Of a stretch of DNA of 56,289 bases, positions 44,353 to 53,617 are shown in pieces. The notes beneath the pieces were generated by a model. The model was given only the letters and a program-made list of their open reading frames with translations, was not told the origin of the DNA and made no database searches. Made by a program: the position numbers and the translations under genes. Each line of letters opens with the position of its first letter. Within the stretch, counting starts at the first letter, position 1. Origin of the DNA: an uncultured Pelagibacteraceae bacterium (lineage in GTDB: Bacteria; Pseudomonadota; Alphaproteobacteria; Pelagibacterales; AG-422-B15); the NCBI GenBank assembly GCA_902523535.1, contig CABYZQ010000007.1, forward strand, positions 1 to 56,289, read 5' to 3'.

Positions 44353-47289
44353 ATGAAAAGTATGAGAAGAAATATTACAGCTTTATTAGCAACTACGTTG
44401 TTAGTTTCACTAACTACGTTTTCTGCGAAAGCATTAGACATCAATAATGAAATGTTTAGCGGTACTGTTAATACAACAGTTACTTCTGGTTTATCAGTCA
44501 GAGCATCTGAGAGAAATTGTATGCTTCAGGCTGGTGAAAGTTACACTACTTCAGCTGGCGAACATGTATTAAATGCTACTGGTCTTGGAGGCGCTGCCCT
44601 TAAAGCCACTGGTTATGGTGTTGATGCATCAATGTTCCTTAATGGTGGAACCAAGAACTATGCATACAGTGGTGTATGTTCAAAAAGATTGGCCGATGCT
44701 TATGGCAACACGTCAACTGACCCCCTTGATCTTGGCTCGCAAAACTCTGATGATGGCAACTTAAATTATAAAGACGGTGAAATAATTGATGCTACTAATA
44801 AAATATTTACTGAGATAGACGGTACGCTCCCTAGTGGTGTTGGCGTAACTTTATCTTTCATTGGTAACTATAACCCTGTTAATGACTTTGCTGGTGCCAA
44901 CTTCGTAGCTTTAAGTGAAGCTGCACAAGATGAACTTGAAAGTGACGTAACTTTACTTAATGCTTACATTACAACTGGATTTGACGCGGGTGCTGCAGGT
45001 TACATGGACGTTACTGCAGGTCGTTACATTACGAGTTGGGGTGAAGCAACTTTTATTCCTGTTGGTGCAAACGGTTTAGTAACAAACGCACTTGACTTAA
45101 CAGCTCTAAGAGCTCCTGGTGCAAGCATCAGGGATGCTTTATTGCCTACGGAACAAATTACACTTAACGGTTCTATAAGTGATAACCTCGGCTTTGAAGT
45201 TTATTATCAGTTTTCTAATGATAGTGTAGAGGTTGATCCAAAAGGTAGTTTCTTTGGAAATGATGTAGTAGGAACTGGTGGAGATCGTATTCTTGCAAGT
45301 GGTGGTTATGATAATGAGGAGCAAGGTCCTTCTTACTGTACTTACACTTACAACGTAGCTCTAGGTAACGCGTGTGATGCAGATTCTAAAGCATACCATT
45401 TAGCTGAGGCAACTCGTGCAAATAATGACACTGAAGCTATTCTTAGCACAGCTTTCGGTAATGCAACTCTAACAGACTGGGCTACTTGGACAGCAACCGC
45501 AGCCGCCGGTGATCATGGTCAATTGCTAGCTCCTCAGGGTTTATTAGTTAACAATACGCTTGAAAACTTTACAACAGCAGCAGCTGATCTTGCTGGCTTA
45601 AATACAGTCTGGGGTACGAATGTAGTGGCTCCGCAATTTGATAACGCAGCCAGTGTTCAGTTAATGGTAGACGACGCAAAATTTGTTGACTCCAAAGATG
45701 ATGGCCAATTTGGTATTAGATTGAATACTTACTTAGAAAATGTTGGTACTGGAGTAGACGTAAACTTCTACTACGCTAACTATCACTCAAAAGTTCCATA
45801 TCTTCAAATCGTTGGAGAAGGCGGAGTGCTAGCTGGTGATGTTATGGGAGCATACAATTATGCGCTTGCTGACTTGCAAGGTGAAATTCTTGACGGTGGT
45901 AACGATGCTGCAGGTTTTATGACGGCAGAAGATGGGGCAACAGCATCTCAACTATTATTGCAACAAGCTCTACTTGAAGGTGGTTACAGCAGCGGATTGT
46001 GCGCTGGTCTTGGTGCTTCTTTAGGTGCGGCCGCTTTTGCACCTGATGGATCAGCAAGCTTTGAGCAAAAAGCTGCTTACAAAAATATTACACATAAAGT
46101 GGTAATAGATGGTGAATTAGTTCATGATCCAAGTACGTGTTCGGTTTATGGTTCAAGTATCAACACAATCATTGGTGTAACACCAGCGATTGCAGGTGCG
46201 GTTGTCCCGTTAAACGAAGCTAGATACAGATTTATTTATCCTGAGGATAATGAAATCTTTGGATTAAGCTTTAATACAAATGTTGGAGGCACGGTTTTTC
46301 AGGGTGAACTTTCTTATCGTCCTGACTTCCCACTTGCAACGAATGGAGGCGATCAGATCAATCAAATAGCTGATGCAGCTGGCGTATCCGCAGCACTAAC
46401 TGCGTTTGCCCATGATACTTATGCATTGACTGCGTCTAACGCAACAGCAGGTGTGGTAATGCCAAACTTGGTTGATACAGTTCTAGGAGCTGGAACGTTT
46501 GAAAGCCTTCTAAAAAATGTTAGAAGATCTTCACTACCGTTCATAACTGACACGGGAAGTGCAACATCTGATTACTACTCTAATGCCTTTGTAAATTATG
46601 ATGTTATGTCTCTTGATATTGGTACTACAACATCATTCAGTGCATCGCATCCAATAACTCAATCTTTAGGGGCAGATAGTGCTGTGTTGTTAACAGAACT
46701 AGCCATGGTTGAAATAGACGGCATGGATAACATGACTAACGGTTTTGTTGCTCGTGGTGGTGCAGGATTTAACGAAGGTGCAGGAGAACACTTATGCTTA
46801 GGTATCTTCCAAGGTCTTACAGGCACTCAGCTTTCTGCTTTAAACGATGTCATCGCTGCTAGTGGCGCTTCTGGCCTAGGTGAAGATTGGCAAATTGACC
46901 ATGACCTTTCAAATGGTGCAGGCGTGAGTAACGTAGGCGCAGGAATTGTTGATGCCGTATTTGGTAATGGTAGTTATTGTGAAGGTCAAATGGGCGCTGA
47001 TGAAAGATCTTTTAGTTACAGACTTGTTGGATTTGCTACCTACAATAACTTTGCAAATTCGCCTTGGTCTGTTACGCCAAACTTTGCTTGGTCTTCTGAT
47101 CCGTCAGGATACGGACCTGCTTCACTTGGAGGATTCTCTGAGGGCAGATCAAGTCTTTCAGTTGGTGTCTCAGCTCAAAGTGGTGATGTATCGACTTCAT
47201 TGAGTTATGTTGATCAAATGGGCGACGACATGGATAACCTTAGAAATGATATGGACTTTGTTTCTGCATCATTATCTTACTCATTTTAA
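44353..47289 (+). CDS. DUF1302 family outer-membrane beta-barrel protein, enlarged
   Basis: A signal peptide (about 1-27, cut near SAKALD) precedes a very large predicted beta-barrel. The block AGRYITSWGEATFIPVGANGLVTNALDLTALRAPGASIRDALLP is the DUF1302 signature and YEVYYQFSND-like strands follow. The last residues SASLSYSF end in phenylalanine, as barrel proteins do. At 978 residues it is much larger than the roughly 500-700 common in the family, with alanine- and glycine-rich inserted loops and eight cysteines. The ATG at 44353 is chosen for its ribosome-site spacing. DUF1302 is usually paired with DUF1329, as here; the function is unproven, with hydrophobic-compound or lipid handling suspected. 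Confidence 0.88.
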   Translation: MKSMRRNITALLATTLLVSLTTFSAKALDINNEMFSGTVNTTVTSGLSVRASERNCMLQAGESYTTSAGEHVLNATGLGGAALKATGYGVDASMFLNGGTKNYAYSGVCSKRLADAYGNTSTDPLDLGSQNSDDGNLNYKDGEIIDATNKIFTEIDGTLPSGVGVTLSFIGNYNPVNDFAGANFVALSEAAQDELESDVTLLNAYITTGFDAGAAGYMDVTAGRYITSWGEATFIPVGANGLVTNALDLTALRAPGASIRDALLPTEQITLNGSISDNLGFEVYYQFSNDSVEVDPKGSFFGNDVVGTGGDRILASGGYDNEEQGPSYCTYTYNVALGNACDADSKAYHLAEATRANNDTEAILSTAFGNATLTDWATWTATAAAGDHGQLLAPQGLLVNNTLENFTTAAADLAGLNTVWGTNVVAPQFDNAASVQLMVDDAKFVDSKDDGQFGIRLNTYLENVGTGVDVNFYYANYHSKVPYLQIVGEGGVLAGDVMGAYNYALADLQGEILDGGNDAAGFMTAEDGATASQLLLQQALLEGGYSSGLCAGLGASLGAAAFAPDGSASFEQKAAYKNITHKVVIDGELVHDPSTCSVYGSSINTIIGVTPAIAGAVVPLNEARYRFIYPEDNEIFGLSFNTNVGGTVFQGELSYRPDFPLATNGGDQINQIADAAGVSAALTAFAHDTYALTASNATAGVVMPNLVDTVLGAGTFESLLKNVRRSSLPFITDTGSATSDYYSNAFVNYDVMSLDIGTTTSFSASHPITQSLGADSAVLLTELAMVEIDGMDNMTNGFVARGGAGFNEGAGEHLCLGIFQGLTGTQLSALNDVIAASGASGLGEDWQIDHDLSNGAGVSNVGAGIVDAVFGNGSYCEGQMGADERSFSYRLVGFATYNNFANSPWSVTPNFAWSSDPSGYGPASLGGFSEGRSSLSVGVSAQSGDVSTSLSYVDQMGDDMDNLRNDMDFVSASLSYSF

Positions 47290-47312
47290 TTTAGGAGAGG
47301 AATAAGAATAAA

Positions 47313-48545
47313 ATGATTAAATTAAATTTAAAAAACTTACTGATAACTTTTGTATCTGCATTAGTTATGTCTTCTTCAGCTGCTCTAGCTGATGGACATG
47401 TTAAGTACTCAATAACATCATCAAATGTTTCTGAGTATGCAGATATGTTAAACCCTGGACAGATCCAGATGTTTGCACAGTATCCTGACACGTATAGAAT
47501 TGACGTATCAGAAAATGGTGCATCGTGTGCTACAGATCCAGACGTTGCTGCCATAAGTCAATCTAATGGCACAATGATAAACGATAACGAAGGACTTGAA
47601 GTTCCAAATTATGGTCAGACACCTTTCCCTGATCCAAGTCAAGCTCAACACTTTGTATGGAATTATCGAATGTATGCGGGTCAAATCAGTGCGGTGGATA
47701 GAATTCAAACATCAACAAACGTTAAGGCCGATGGCTCAATTACTTTAGGGCAACAAGAAACATCAATTTCTTTTCCTACAAACCCAAGAACTAAAACAAT
47801 GTATGCAGATAAAAACTTGTTTGCATTGTTCATGCAGAAAAACTTAGGCCCACCAAGAACTGCGGGTACAGTAACTCTTGTGCATGACTTCATTGATAGT
47901 TATATGCAACCACGTAAAGCATGGCAGTACAGTCCTGCTACAAGACGTGTTCGTAGGGCACCTAATATTTCTTATGACACATTAACAACCGCTGGTGGCG
48001 GTATTGTTACTGTTGATCAGTTCGGTGGATTCAACGGAGCACAAGATCGTTATGATTGGTCTTATGAAGGCAAGCAAAAAATGATTGTTCCTTTCATGAA
48101 CGATGCTTTAGCTGAAAACCCTATCGCAGACACACACGGTATTGGACATTTAAATCCTGATTATGTTCGATTTGAGGAACTTGATGTGCATGTTGTTCAT
48201 GCGCAATTAAGTCCAGGACAAAGACATCTTTACGAGTCTAGAACGTTCTATTTCTTAGATGGTCAACCAGGCCTTCTTGTGTACCAAGATATGTATGATG
48301 GTAATCAAGAGTTAATGCGTACATACATGCAAACGCATGTACAGGGTCAATTTGGTGGAACTGGAATGATGTCTGATGATATCTGCAATGTTCAAGGTGA
48401 ATTTACTTTTGACTTTGCTACGAGAACTTATTCTGGTGGCAGTATCTTGGGTGCAGCAGTTCAGCCAAGGGCTCCAATCTTTAATGGTGAAGAAAAAGCT
48501 GTTAGCTTCTACACACCAGATGGTTTAAGACGTTACGCAAGGTAA
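47313..48545 (+). CDS. DUF1329 family periplasmic protein (LolA/LppX-like fold expected)
   Basis: A 410-residue protein with a signal peptide (about 1-25, SSSAALADGH). YRIDVSENGASCATDPDVAAI, then FVWNYRMYAGQISAVDRIQT, the RKAWQYSPATRRVRRAPNISYD block and YDWSYEGKQKMIVPFMND are DUF1329 signatures. The family is thought to have a lipoprotein-carrier-like fold and is nearly always encoded next to DUF1302. An AGGAGAGG ribosome site precedes it. A strong terminator follows. The most economical guess is a periplasmic carrier working with the DUF1302 barrel. Confidence 0.9.
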   Translation: MIKLNLKNLLITFVSALVMSSSAALADGHVKYSITSSNVSEYADMLNPGQIQMFAQYPDTYRIDVSENGASCATDPDVAAISQSNGTMINDNEGLEVPNYGQTPFPDPSQAQHFVWNYRMYAGQISAVDRIQTSTNVKADGSITLGQQETSISFPTNPRTKTMYADKNLFALFMQKNLGPPRTAGTVTLVHDFIDSYMQPRKAWQYSPATRRVRRAPNISYDTLTTAGGGIVTVDQFGGFNGAQDRYDWSYEGKQKMIVPFMNDALAENPIADTHGIGHLNPDYVRFEELDVHVVHAQLSPGQRHLYESRTFYFLDGQPGLLVYQDMYDGNQELMRTYMQTHVQGQFGGTGMMSDDICNVQGEFTFDFATRTYSGGSILGAAVQPRAPIFNGEEKAVSFYTPDGLRRYAR

Positions 48546-48575
48546 TACACTTTTACCATTAACAACTTTTAACAT

Positions 48576-48614
48576 AAAACCCGACTTGAATTATTTAAGT
48601 CGGGTTTTATTTTT
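48576..48614 (+). terminator. Intrinsic terminator after the DUF1329 gene
   Basis: AAAACCCGACTT (48576-48587) pairs perfectly with AAGTCGGGTTTT (48597-48608) around a 9 nt loop, giving a 12 bp stem. It is followed by an A/T-rich tail with a five-T run. The A/T ends make it able to act in both directions. The next gene's ATG lies only 10 bp after the tail. Confidence 0.93.
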
Positions 48615-48624
48615 ATATAAGCTT

Positions 48625-49755
48625 ATGTTCCGTATTTTTATATTACTAGGTACACTTTTTCTCTTACCCATAAGTTCTGTTTCATCATCAAATTTTAATT
48701 ATGGATCAGGATTTGCTGCTCAATCTGCTCTTGCGGAAAAATCTTTAATCAATGCAATGGAAAAAGTTGATGATAGAATTTATGCAGCGGGAGAGCATGG
48801 AATTATAATTTATTCAGACGATCTAGGAGATTCTTGGACTCAGGCAGAGATCGTTCCTTACACTAGCACTATTACTGATCTTAGTTGTCCTACTAAACAG
48901 TCTTGTTGGGTGGTGGGTCATGATGCTGTTATTCTTCATTCAAATGATTACGGCAAGACATGGGTTAAGCAGTATGAAGATATTGATTGGGATGCGCCTT
49001 TATTATCTATCCATATGTTTGATGAAAATGATGGAATCGCATTAGGTGCCTTTGCTTTATCACTCAGAACATCTGATGGAGGCAAAAGTTGGGGTTATCT
49101 ATTTGTAGATGACGACGAATTTCAACCTCATTTAAATTATGCATATGCTGATTCTCAGATTTGGAGAAAGTCAGCAATGAATGAAGCTTACGCAGTAGGA
49201 GAATTAGGAAAATATTATCTCTCAGATGATAGGGGTATGTCGTGGCTTGCTATTGAAACAGGATATGAAGGTTCGTATTGGGCAGGTATAAAGGTTGATG
49301 AGGGACAATCACTTTTACTAGGTATGTCTGGTAACCTTACATTAATAAGCGATTATGGAGCTGAAGATATTATACCCAGCGATAAGATTACAACACTGGC
49401 TTGCTATGAAAGTGGAATATATGCGGGTGAGTGTAAAACCTTGGCCTTTGAAAGATTATTCATCGGCTCTAAAAACAGTTTAACCAATGCTATAATCTTA
49501 GATGATGGACGTATTGCTATAAGTGGTAATGGTGGTTCTGTCTCGGTGGTTGATCTCTTTAGAAAGAAAAATATTGAAACTTGCGTCAGATCTGATCGTT
49601 TAAGCAATACATCAATAGTATATCTTGGAAGTGATGAGTTTTTATTAGCAGGTGAAAATGGTTTTCGAAAACACAGTATGACCGAGTGCTATGAAAACTT
49701 TACGTCAGAAGACTCAACTTCTCAGGATAGTTATTTCACAGTAGATTTAGGATAA
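48625..49755 (+). CDS. YCF48-like beta-propeller protein (photosystem-assembly-factor fold)
   Basis: A 376-residue protein with a signal peptide (about 1-20) and repeated propeller blades of the YCF48/BNR kind: MEKVDDRIYAAGEHGIIIYSDDLGDSWTQ, VVGHDAVILHSNDYGKTW, RTSDGGKSW, AVGELGKYYLSDDRGMSW. In cyanobacteria Ycf48 helps assemble photosystem II; in heterotrophs relatives are encoded with DUF1302/DUF1329 and an RND/MMPL transporter. The ATG at 48625 is chosen because the upstream TTG at 48586 lies inside the terminator stem. There is no clear ribosome site. The stop is 1 bp before the SDR gene. Confidence 0.85.
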   Translation: MFRIFILLGTLFLLPISSVSSSNFNYGSGFAAQSALAEKSLINAMEKVDDRIYAAGEHGIIIYSDDLGDSWTQAEIVPYTSTITDLSCPTKQSCWVVGHDAVILHSNDYGKTWVKQYEDIDWDAPLLSIHMFDENDGIALGAFALSLRTSDGGKSWGYLFVDDDEFQPHLNYAYADSQIWRKSAMNEAYAVGELGKYYLSDDRGMSWLAIETGYEGSYWAGIKVDEGQSLLLGMSGNLTLISDYGAEDIIPSDKITTLACYESGIYAGECKTLAFERLFIGSKNSLTNAIILDDGRIAISGNGGSVSVVDLFRKKNIETCVRSDRLSNTSIVYLGSDEFLLAGENGFRKHSMTECYENFTSEDSTSQDSYFTVDLG

Positions 49756-49756
49756 A

Positions 49757-50527
49757 ATGGGACGTGTACAAGACAAAGTTGCAATTATAACTGGTGCAGC
49801 TTCTGGACTTGGATTTGCTGCAGCGCGTAAGCTTCTTGAAGAAGGCGCAAAAGTTATTCTTACCGATGTAAACCGTGAAGTATTAGATTCAATGCCAGAG
49901 CGATTAGGTGATTTTAGTGAGACGCAATTTCAATCGACTTTTCATGATGTAACTCAAGAAGAGTCTTGGATTGAATTAATTAACAAAACTGAGAGTGATC
50001 ATGGTAAAATCAACATTTTAGTGAACAGTGCAGGCATCAGTCTAGGCGCCGATGTGGTTTCAACCGATTTTGATATCTGGAAAAAAGTACATCAAGTCAA
50101 CCTTGATAGTGTTTTTCTAGGATGTAAATATGCTGTTCCCGTCATGGGTAAATATGGTCATGGCTCAATCATTAATATCTCATCTATTTCAGGTATAGTT
50201 GCAGGATGGAACACTGCTGCTTATAATTCTTCAAAAGCAGGCGTACGTCATCTCTCTAAATCTGTCGCTCTATTTTGTGCAAAAAAAGGATTTGAGGTTC
50301 GCTGTAATTCTGTTCATCCAGCATTTGTAAATACGCCTATTCTTGATCCCATTAAGCAGGCTTTTGGTGCAGATGAAGCAGTTGCTAAATTAGCCAGACA
50401 AATCCCAATGAATAAAATTGGAGATACAGATGATGTATCGTATGCCATTTTATATTTAGCATCTGATGAGTCCAAATTTATGACAGGGGCAGAAATTGTT
50501 CTTGATGGTGGCTTAAGCGCGATGTAG
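49757..50527 (+). CDS. Short-chain dehydrogenase/reductase
   Basis: A classical SDR of 256 residues. The cofactor loop is ITGAASGLGF (11-20), followed by TDVN at the end of the second strand (an acidic residue favouring NAD), NSAGIS, the catalytic serine in SSISGI, and the YNSSK pair (Y156, K160). The C-terminal LASDESKFMTGAEIVLDGG is typical of steroid- or alcohol-type SDRs. It follows the YCF48-like gene by 1 bp and so is probably part of the envelope module. The substrate is unknown; a hydroxysteroid-like or hydrophobic alcohol would fit module guesses. Confidence 0.88.
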   Translation: MGRVQDKVAIITGAASGLGFAAARKLLEEGAKVILTDVNREVLDSMPERLGDFSETQFQSTFHDVTQEESWIELINKTESDHGKINILVNSAGISLGADVVSTDFDIWKKVHQVNLDSVFLGCKYAVPVMGKYGHGSIINISSISGIVAGWNTAAYNSSKAGVRHLSKSVALFCAKKGFEVRCNSVHPAFVNTPILDPIKQAFGADEAVAKLARQIPMNKIGDTDDVSYAILYLASDESKFMTGAEIVLDGGLSAM

Positions 50528-50543
50528 TTTCATAGCTTGAGCT

Positions 50544-51242
50544 ATGAATAAAAAAACTGCATTAATGGTCGTTCATCAACCAAGATCAAGTACAGGAGAT
50601 GTTGGCATTAAATTAAGAGAGCGTGGCTACACACTGGATGTCAGAAGGCCAGTAATTGGTGAAAAACTTCCAGAAAATATGGATGAGCATGATCTAGCGG
50701 TCATCTATGGAGGACCACCGAGTGCTAATGATGATCTTGATTATATAAAATACGAGATAGACTGGATATCCAAAGTACTTGAATCCAATAAGCCCTTCCT
50801 AGGTATATGCTTAGGTGCACAAATGCTGGCCAAGAACCTTGGTGGTTCAGTTCAGAAATCTCATGACCTTACGCTTGAAATTGGTTTTTTTGACATCAAT
50901 CCCACAGGAGATGGCCATAAGATGTTCCAAAGTCAGAAAAAGTTTTTCCAGTGGCACCGAGAAGGCTTTACTGTACCCCAGTCATGCGAAATTCTAGCTA
51001 AGGGTGATCTATTTAGAGAGCAGGCATTCCGATATAAAAATGCCTTAGCTATTCAATTTCATCCCGAGGTAAATTTAAAGATGCATCTTCGTTGGTTGTA
51101 TTATGCAGGATATATGTTGAAAGAAAAAGGTGCACAAAATCGACGTGAACAACTTACTCATCGACTTAAACATGGTAAAAAAATAAATTTATGGTTAGAC
51201 TCTTTTTTAGATAACTACTTATTGAAAGATATTAATTCATGA
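50544..51242 (+). CDS. Class I glutamine amidotransferase-like protein (GuaA N-domain type)
   Basis: A stand-alone glutaminase-type domain of 232 residues. The nucleophile C89 lies in FLGICLGAQMLA, and the His-Glu pair in IQFHPEVN completes the triad; VIYGGPPSANDD is the oxyanion loop. Such proteins resemble the amidotransferase half of GMP synthase but lack the ATP-pyrophosphatase half, and their true substrates (for example gamma-glutamyl compounds) are often unknown. A basic C-terminus (REQLTHRLKHGKKINLW) is distinctive. It overlaps yggT by 4 bp and follows the SDR gene after 16 bp. Confidence 0.83.
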   Translation: MNKKTALMVVHQPRSSTGDVGIKLRERGYTLDVRRPVIGEKLPENMDEHDLAVIYGGPPSANDDLDYIKYEIDWISKVLESNKPFLGICLGAQMLAKNLGGSVQKSHDLTLEIGFFDINPTGDGHKMFQSQKKFFQWHREGFTVPQSCEILAKGDLFREQAFRYKNALAIQFHPEVNLKMHLRWLYYAGYMLKEKGAQNRREQLTHRLKHGKKINLWLDSFLDNYLLKDINS

Positions 51243-51532
51243 ATTCACTCATTATTCTCTTTGACCAAGTTATCAATCTTTATACATGGGTATTGATCAT
51301 CAATGTCATTTTTAGCTGGTTAATAGCCATGAATATATTTAATACACAGAATAGAATTATTATTGCCGTTTATTATGGAACAAAAAAGTTAACTGATCCA
51401 CTGCTTAACCCCATAAGAAACTTTCTGCCAAATCTTAGTGGGATTGATTTATCTCCGGTGGTTTTAATTTTGATTTTGTACTTTATTAGAAATCTACTGT
51501 TTGAATATTTTTATATGACAATTGCATTGTAA
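51239..51532 (+). CDS. YggT family membrane protein
   Basis: A 97-residue protein with two hydrophobic helices (VINLYTWVLIINVIFSWLIAMNIF and VVLILILYFIRNLLFEYF regions) and the intervening PLLNPIRNFLPNLSGIDLSPV, the hallmark of YggT. Members are inner-membrane proteins linked to osmotic or septal functions, with no firm mechanism. The ATG overlaps the amidotransferase stop (ATGA) and the stop lies 3 bp before folD. YggT next to folD is seen in many alphaproteobacteria. Confidence 0.9.
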   Translation: MNSLIILFDQVINLYTWVLIINVIFSWLIAMNIFNTQNRIIIAVYYGTKKLTDPLLNPIRNFLPNLSGIDLSPVVLILILYFIRNLLFEYFYMTIAL

Positions 51533-51535
51533 ATT

Positions 51536-52423
51536 ATGGATGAAAATAAATTAATTGATGGAAAAAAAATTGCTGCTGATTTGCGTGCAGAAACGGCTGT
51601 TAAGGTAGAGGCCTTTAAAAAAGATTTTAACAAAGTGCCAACCCTTGCAGTAGTCTTGGTGGGTGAAGATCCAGCTAGTCAAGTTTATGTAAAGACAAAA
51701 ACAAAAATGGCTAAGGAAATTGGCATGGATGTAGAAGACCATTTTTTAGATACCAGCGTTGCTGAGAGCGATTTATTAAAGCTTATTGATGATCTTAACA
51801 AAGACGACAAAGTGAATGGCATACTGGTTCAATTACCTCTCCCTTCTCATATAGATTCAAGAGCAATCATCGATTCAATTGATCCTATTAAAGATGCAGA
51901 TGGGTTTCATGCAGTAAACGTCGGCAGAAACTCAATTGGTGGTGAACTTTTAAATAAAACATTTACCCCATGCACTCCTCTTGGGTGCTATCTTATGTTA
52001 AAGAAATCCATTACTGATCTAAAAGGGATGCATGCTGTTATTATTGGTAGATCCAATATTGTTGGTAAACCTATGGCACAATTGCTTTTAGAGGAGTCTT
52101 GCACAGTGACTATTGTTCATTCGAAAACAAGAAATATTGAAGAGCTTACCAGGCAAGCGGATATTGTTGTTGCAGCGGTGGGAAGACCACTGATGGTAAA
52201 AAAAGATTGGATTAAAAAAGGGGCTGTCGTTATTGATGTTGGAATAAATCGTGTTGATCACCCAGATAATCCAGGCAAAACAAAACTTGTGGGCGATGTT
52301 GATTTTGATGACGTATTGAGTGTAGCCTCAGCTATTACGCCTGTACCAGGAGGTGTTGGACCTATGACAATCGCATGTTTGTTGAAGAACACAGTTGATG
52401 CTGCCATACGACAGCAACAGTAA
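51536..52423 (+). CDS. folD: Methylenetetrahydrofolate dehydrogenase/cyclohydrolase
   Basis: FolD interconverts 5,10-methylene-, 5,10-methenyl- and 10-formyl-tetrahydrofolate. [17 protein letters not shown] with the catalytic lysine, [22 protein letters not shown], the NADP loop [15 protein letters not shown] and [16 protein letters not shown] are all conserved. Length is 295 residues. It supplies 10-formyl-THF that PurH, also in this window, consumes. The stop abuts the argG stop on the other strand with no base between them. Confidence 0.96.
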   Translation: MDENKLIDGKKIAADLRAETAVKVEAFKKDFNKVPTLAVVLVGEDPASQVYVKTKTKMAKEIGMDVEDHFLDTSVAESDLLKLIDDLNKDDKVNGILVQLPLPSHIDSRAIIDSIDPIKDADGFHAVNVGRNSIGGELLNKTFTPCTPLGCYLMLKKSITDLKGMHAVIIGRSNIVGKPMAQLLLEESCTVTIVHSKTRNIEELTRQADIVVAAVGRPLMVKKDWIKKGAVVIDVGINRVDHPDNPGKTKLVGDVDFDDVLSVASAITPVPGGVGPMTIACLLKNTVDAAIRQQQ

Positions 52424-53617
52424 TTATTTTTTCTCTCTTAATCTTAAAGCATTCAATTTGATGAAGCCTTCAGCATCTTTTTGAGAATAAATATCATCTG
52501 ACTCAAAAGTTGCTAGATTAGGATTATATAAACTCATTGAACTCTCACGACCTGTAATCATGGTATTGCCTTTATAGAGTTTTAGCCTGACTTTGCCTTC
52601 TACATTCGCTTGAGATTTATCAATCATGGATTGCATCATTTCTCTTTCTGGTGAAAACCAGTAGCCGTTGTAGACTAACTCTGCATATTTAGGTGACAGT
52701 TCATCTTTCATGTGAGCTGCTTCTTTGTCTAATGTGATGCTTTCTATGGCTCTGTGAGCGTGATAGAGGATTGTTCCACCAGGTGTTTCGTATATGCCCC
52801 TAGATTTCATTCCAATATACCTGTTTTCAACCAAATCGACCCTACCAATACCATGTTTTCCACCTAGCTCGTTCAAAGCTTTCAACAATTTAAAGGGTGT
52901 CATGCTTTGTCCGTTTAAAGCACAGGCATCGCCTTGTTTAAACTCAATAGTGATCTCTTCTGGAGTATCGGGAGCATTTTCTGGTGACACAGATCTTGTG
53001 TATACATAATCAGGAGCTTCTTCCCATGGATCTTCAAGGACTTTACCCTCAGCAGAGGAGTGCAAAACATTTTCATCAATACTGAAAGGCTGTTCACCTC
53101 TTTTATCTTTCGCAATCTCAATGCTGTGTTGATCAGCATACTCAACCAAAGATGTTCGAGATGTAAGATCCCATTCTCTCCATGGACTGATGATTTTAAT
53201 ATCTGGTTTATGATAATAATAACCCAACTCAAATCTAATTTGATCATTGCCTTTGCCTGTTGCGCCATGCGATACGGCGTCGGCACCCACTTTGTTTGCA
53301 ATTTCAATTTGTTTTTGTGCGATCAAAGGTCTTGCAATTGATGTACCTAAAAGATAGTAGCCTTCATAAAGTGGATTGGCTCTGAACATAGGAAAAACGT
53401 AATCACGGACAAACTCTTCTTTGAGATCTTCAATGAATATTTCTTTAACACCCTGCTGAGTTGCTTTTTTCTTAACCAAGTCATAATCTTCATCTTGGCC
53501 TAAGTTAGCGGTAAACGTAACGACCTCGCACGAGTAGGTTTCTTTAAGCCATCTTAATATAACGGATGTGTCGAGCCCACCTGAGTAAGCAAGAACAACT
53601 TTATTTACTTTATCCAT
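52424..53617 (-). CDS. argG: Argininosuccinate synthase
   Basis: ArgG joins citrulline and aspartate with ATP in arginine synthesis. The PP-loop AYSGGLDTS (10-18), [15 protein letters not shown], the citrulline-binding SPWREW region, [12 protein letters not shown] and the C-terminal [12 protein letters not shown] are present. At 397 residues it is normal. It overlaps the rlmN stop by 8 bp, so rlmN-argG are co-translated. It is the only arginine gene in the window. Confidence 0.97.
   Translation of the reverse strand: MDKVNKVVLAYSGGLDTSVILRWLKETYSCEVVTFTANLGQDEDYDLVKKKATQQGVKEIFIEDLKEEFVRDYVFPMFRANPLYEGYYLLGTSIARPLIAQKQIEIANKVGADAVSHGATGKGNDQIRFELGYYYHKPDIKIISPWREWDLTSRTSLVEYADQHSIEIAKDKRGEQPFSIDENVLHSSAEGKVLEDPWEEAPDYVYTRSVSPENAPDTPEEITIEFKQGDACALNGQSMTPFKLLKALNELGGKHGIGRVDLVENRYIGMKSRGIYETPGGTILYHAHRAIESITLDKEAAHMKDELSPKYAELVYNGYWFSPEREMMQSMIDKSQANVEGKVRLKLYKGNTMITGRESSMSLYNPNLATFESDDIYSQKDAEGFIKLNALRLREKK

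Noticed and set aside
46946-47203. 85-codon frame inside the DUF1302 gene
   Set aside because: It is a shadow of the DUF1302 frame with leucine-rich composition and no ribosome site.
48586-48624. Upstream TTG start for the YCF48-like gene
   Set aside because: It falls within the terminator stem and would place extra residues before a normal signal peptide; the ATG at 48625 fits better.
52915-53307. 130-codon frame inside argG on the same strand
   Set aside because: It is an off-frame shadow of the well-conserved argG coding sequence.
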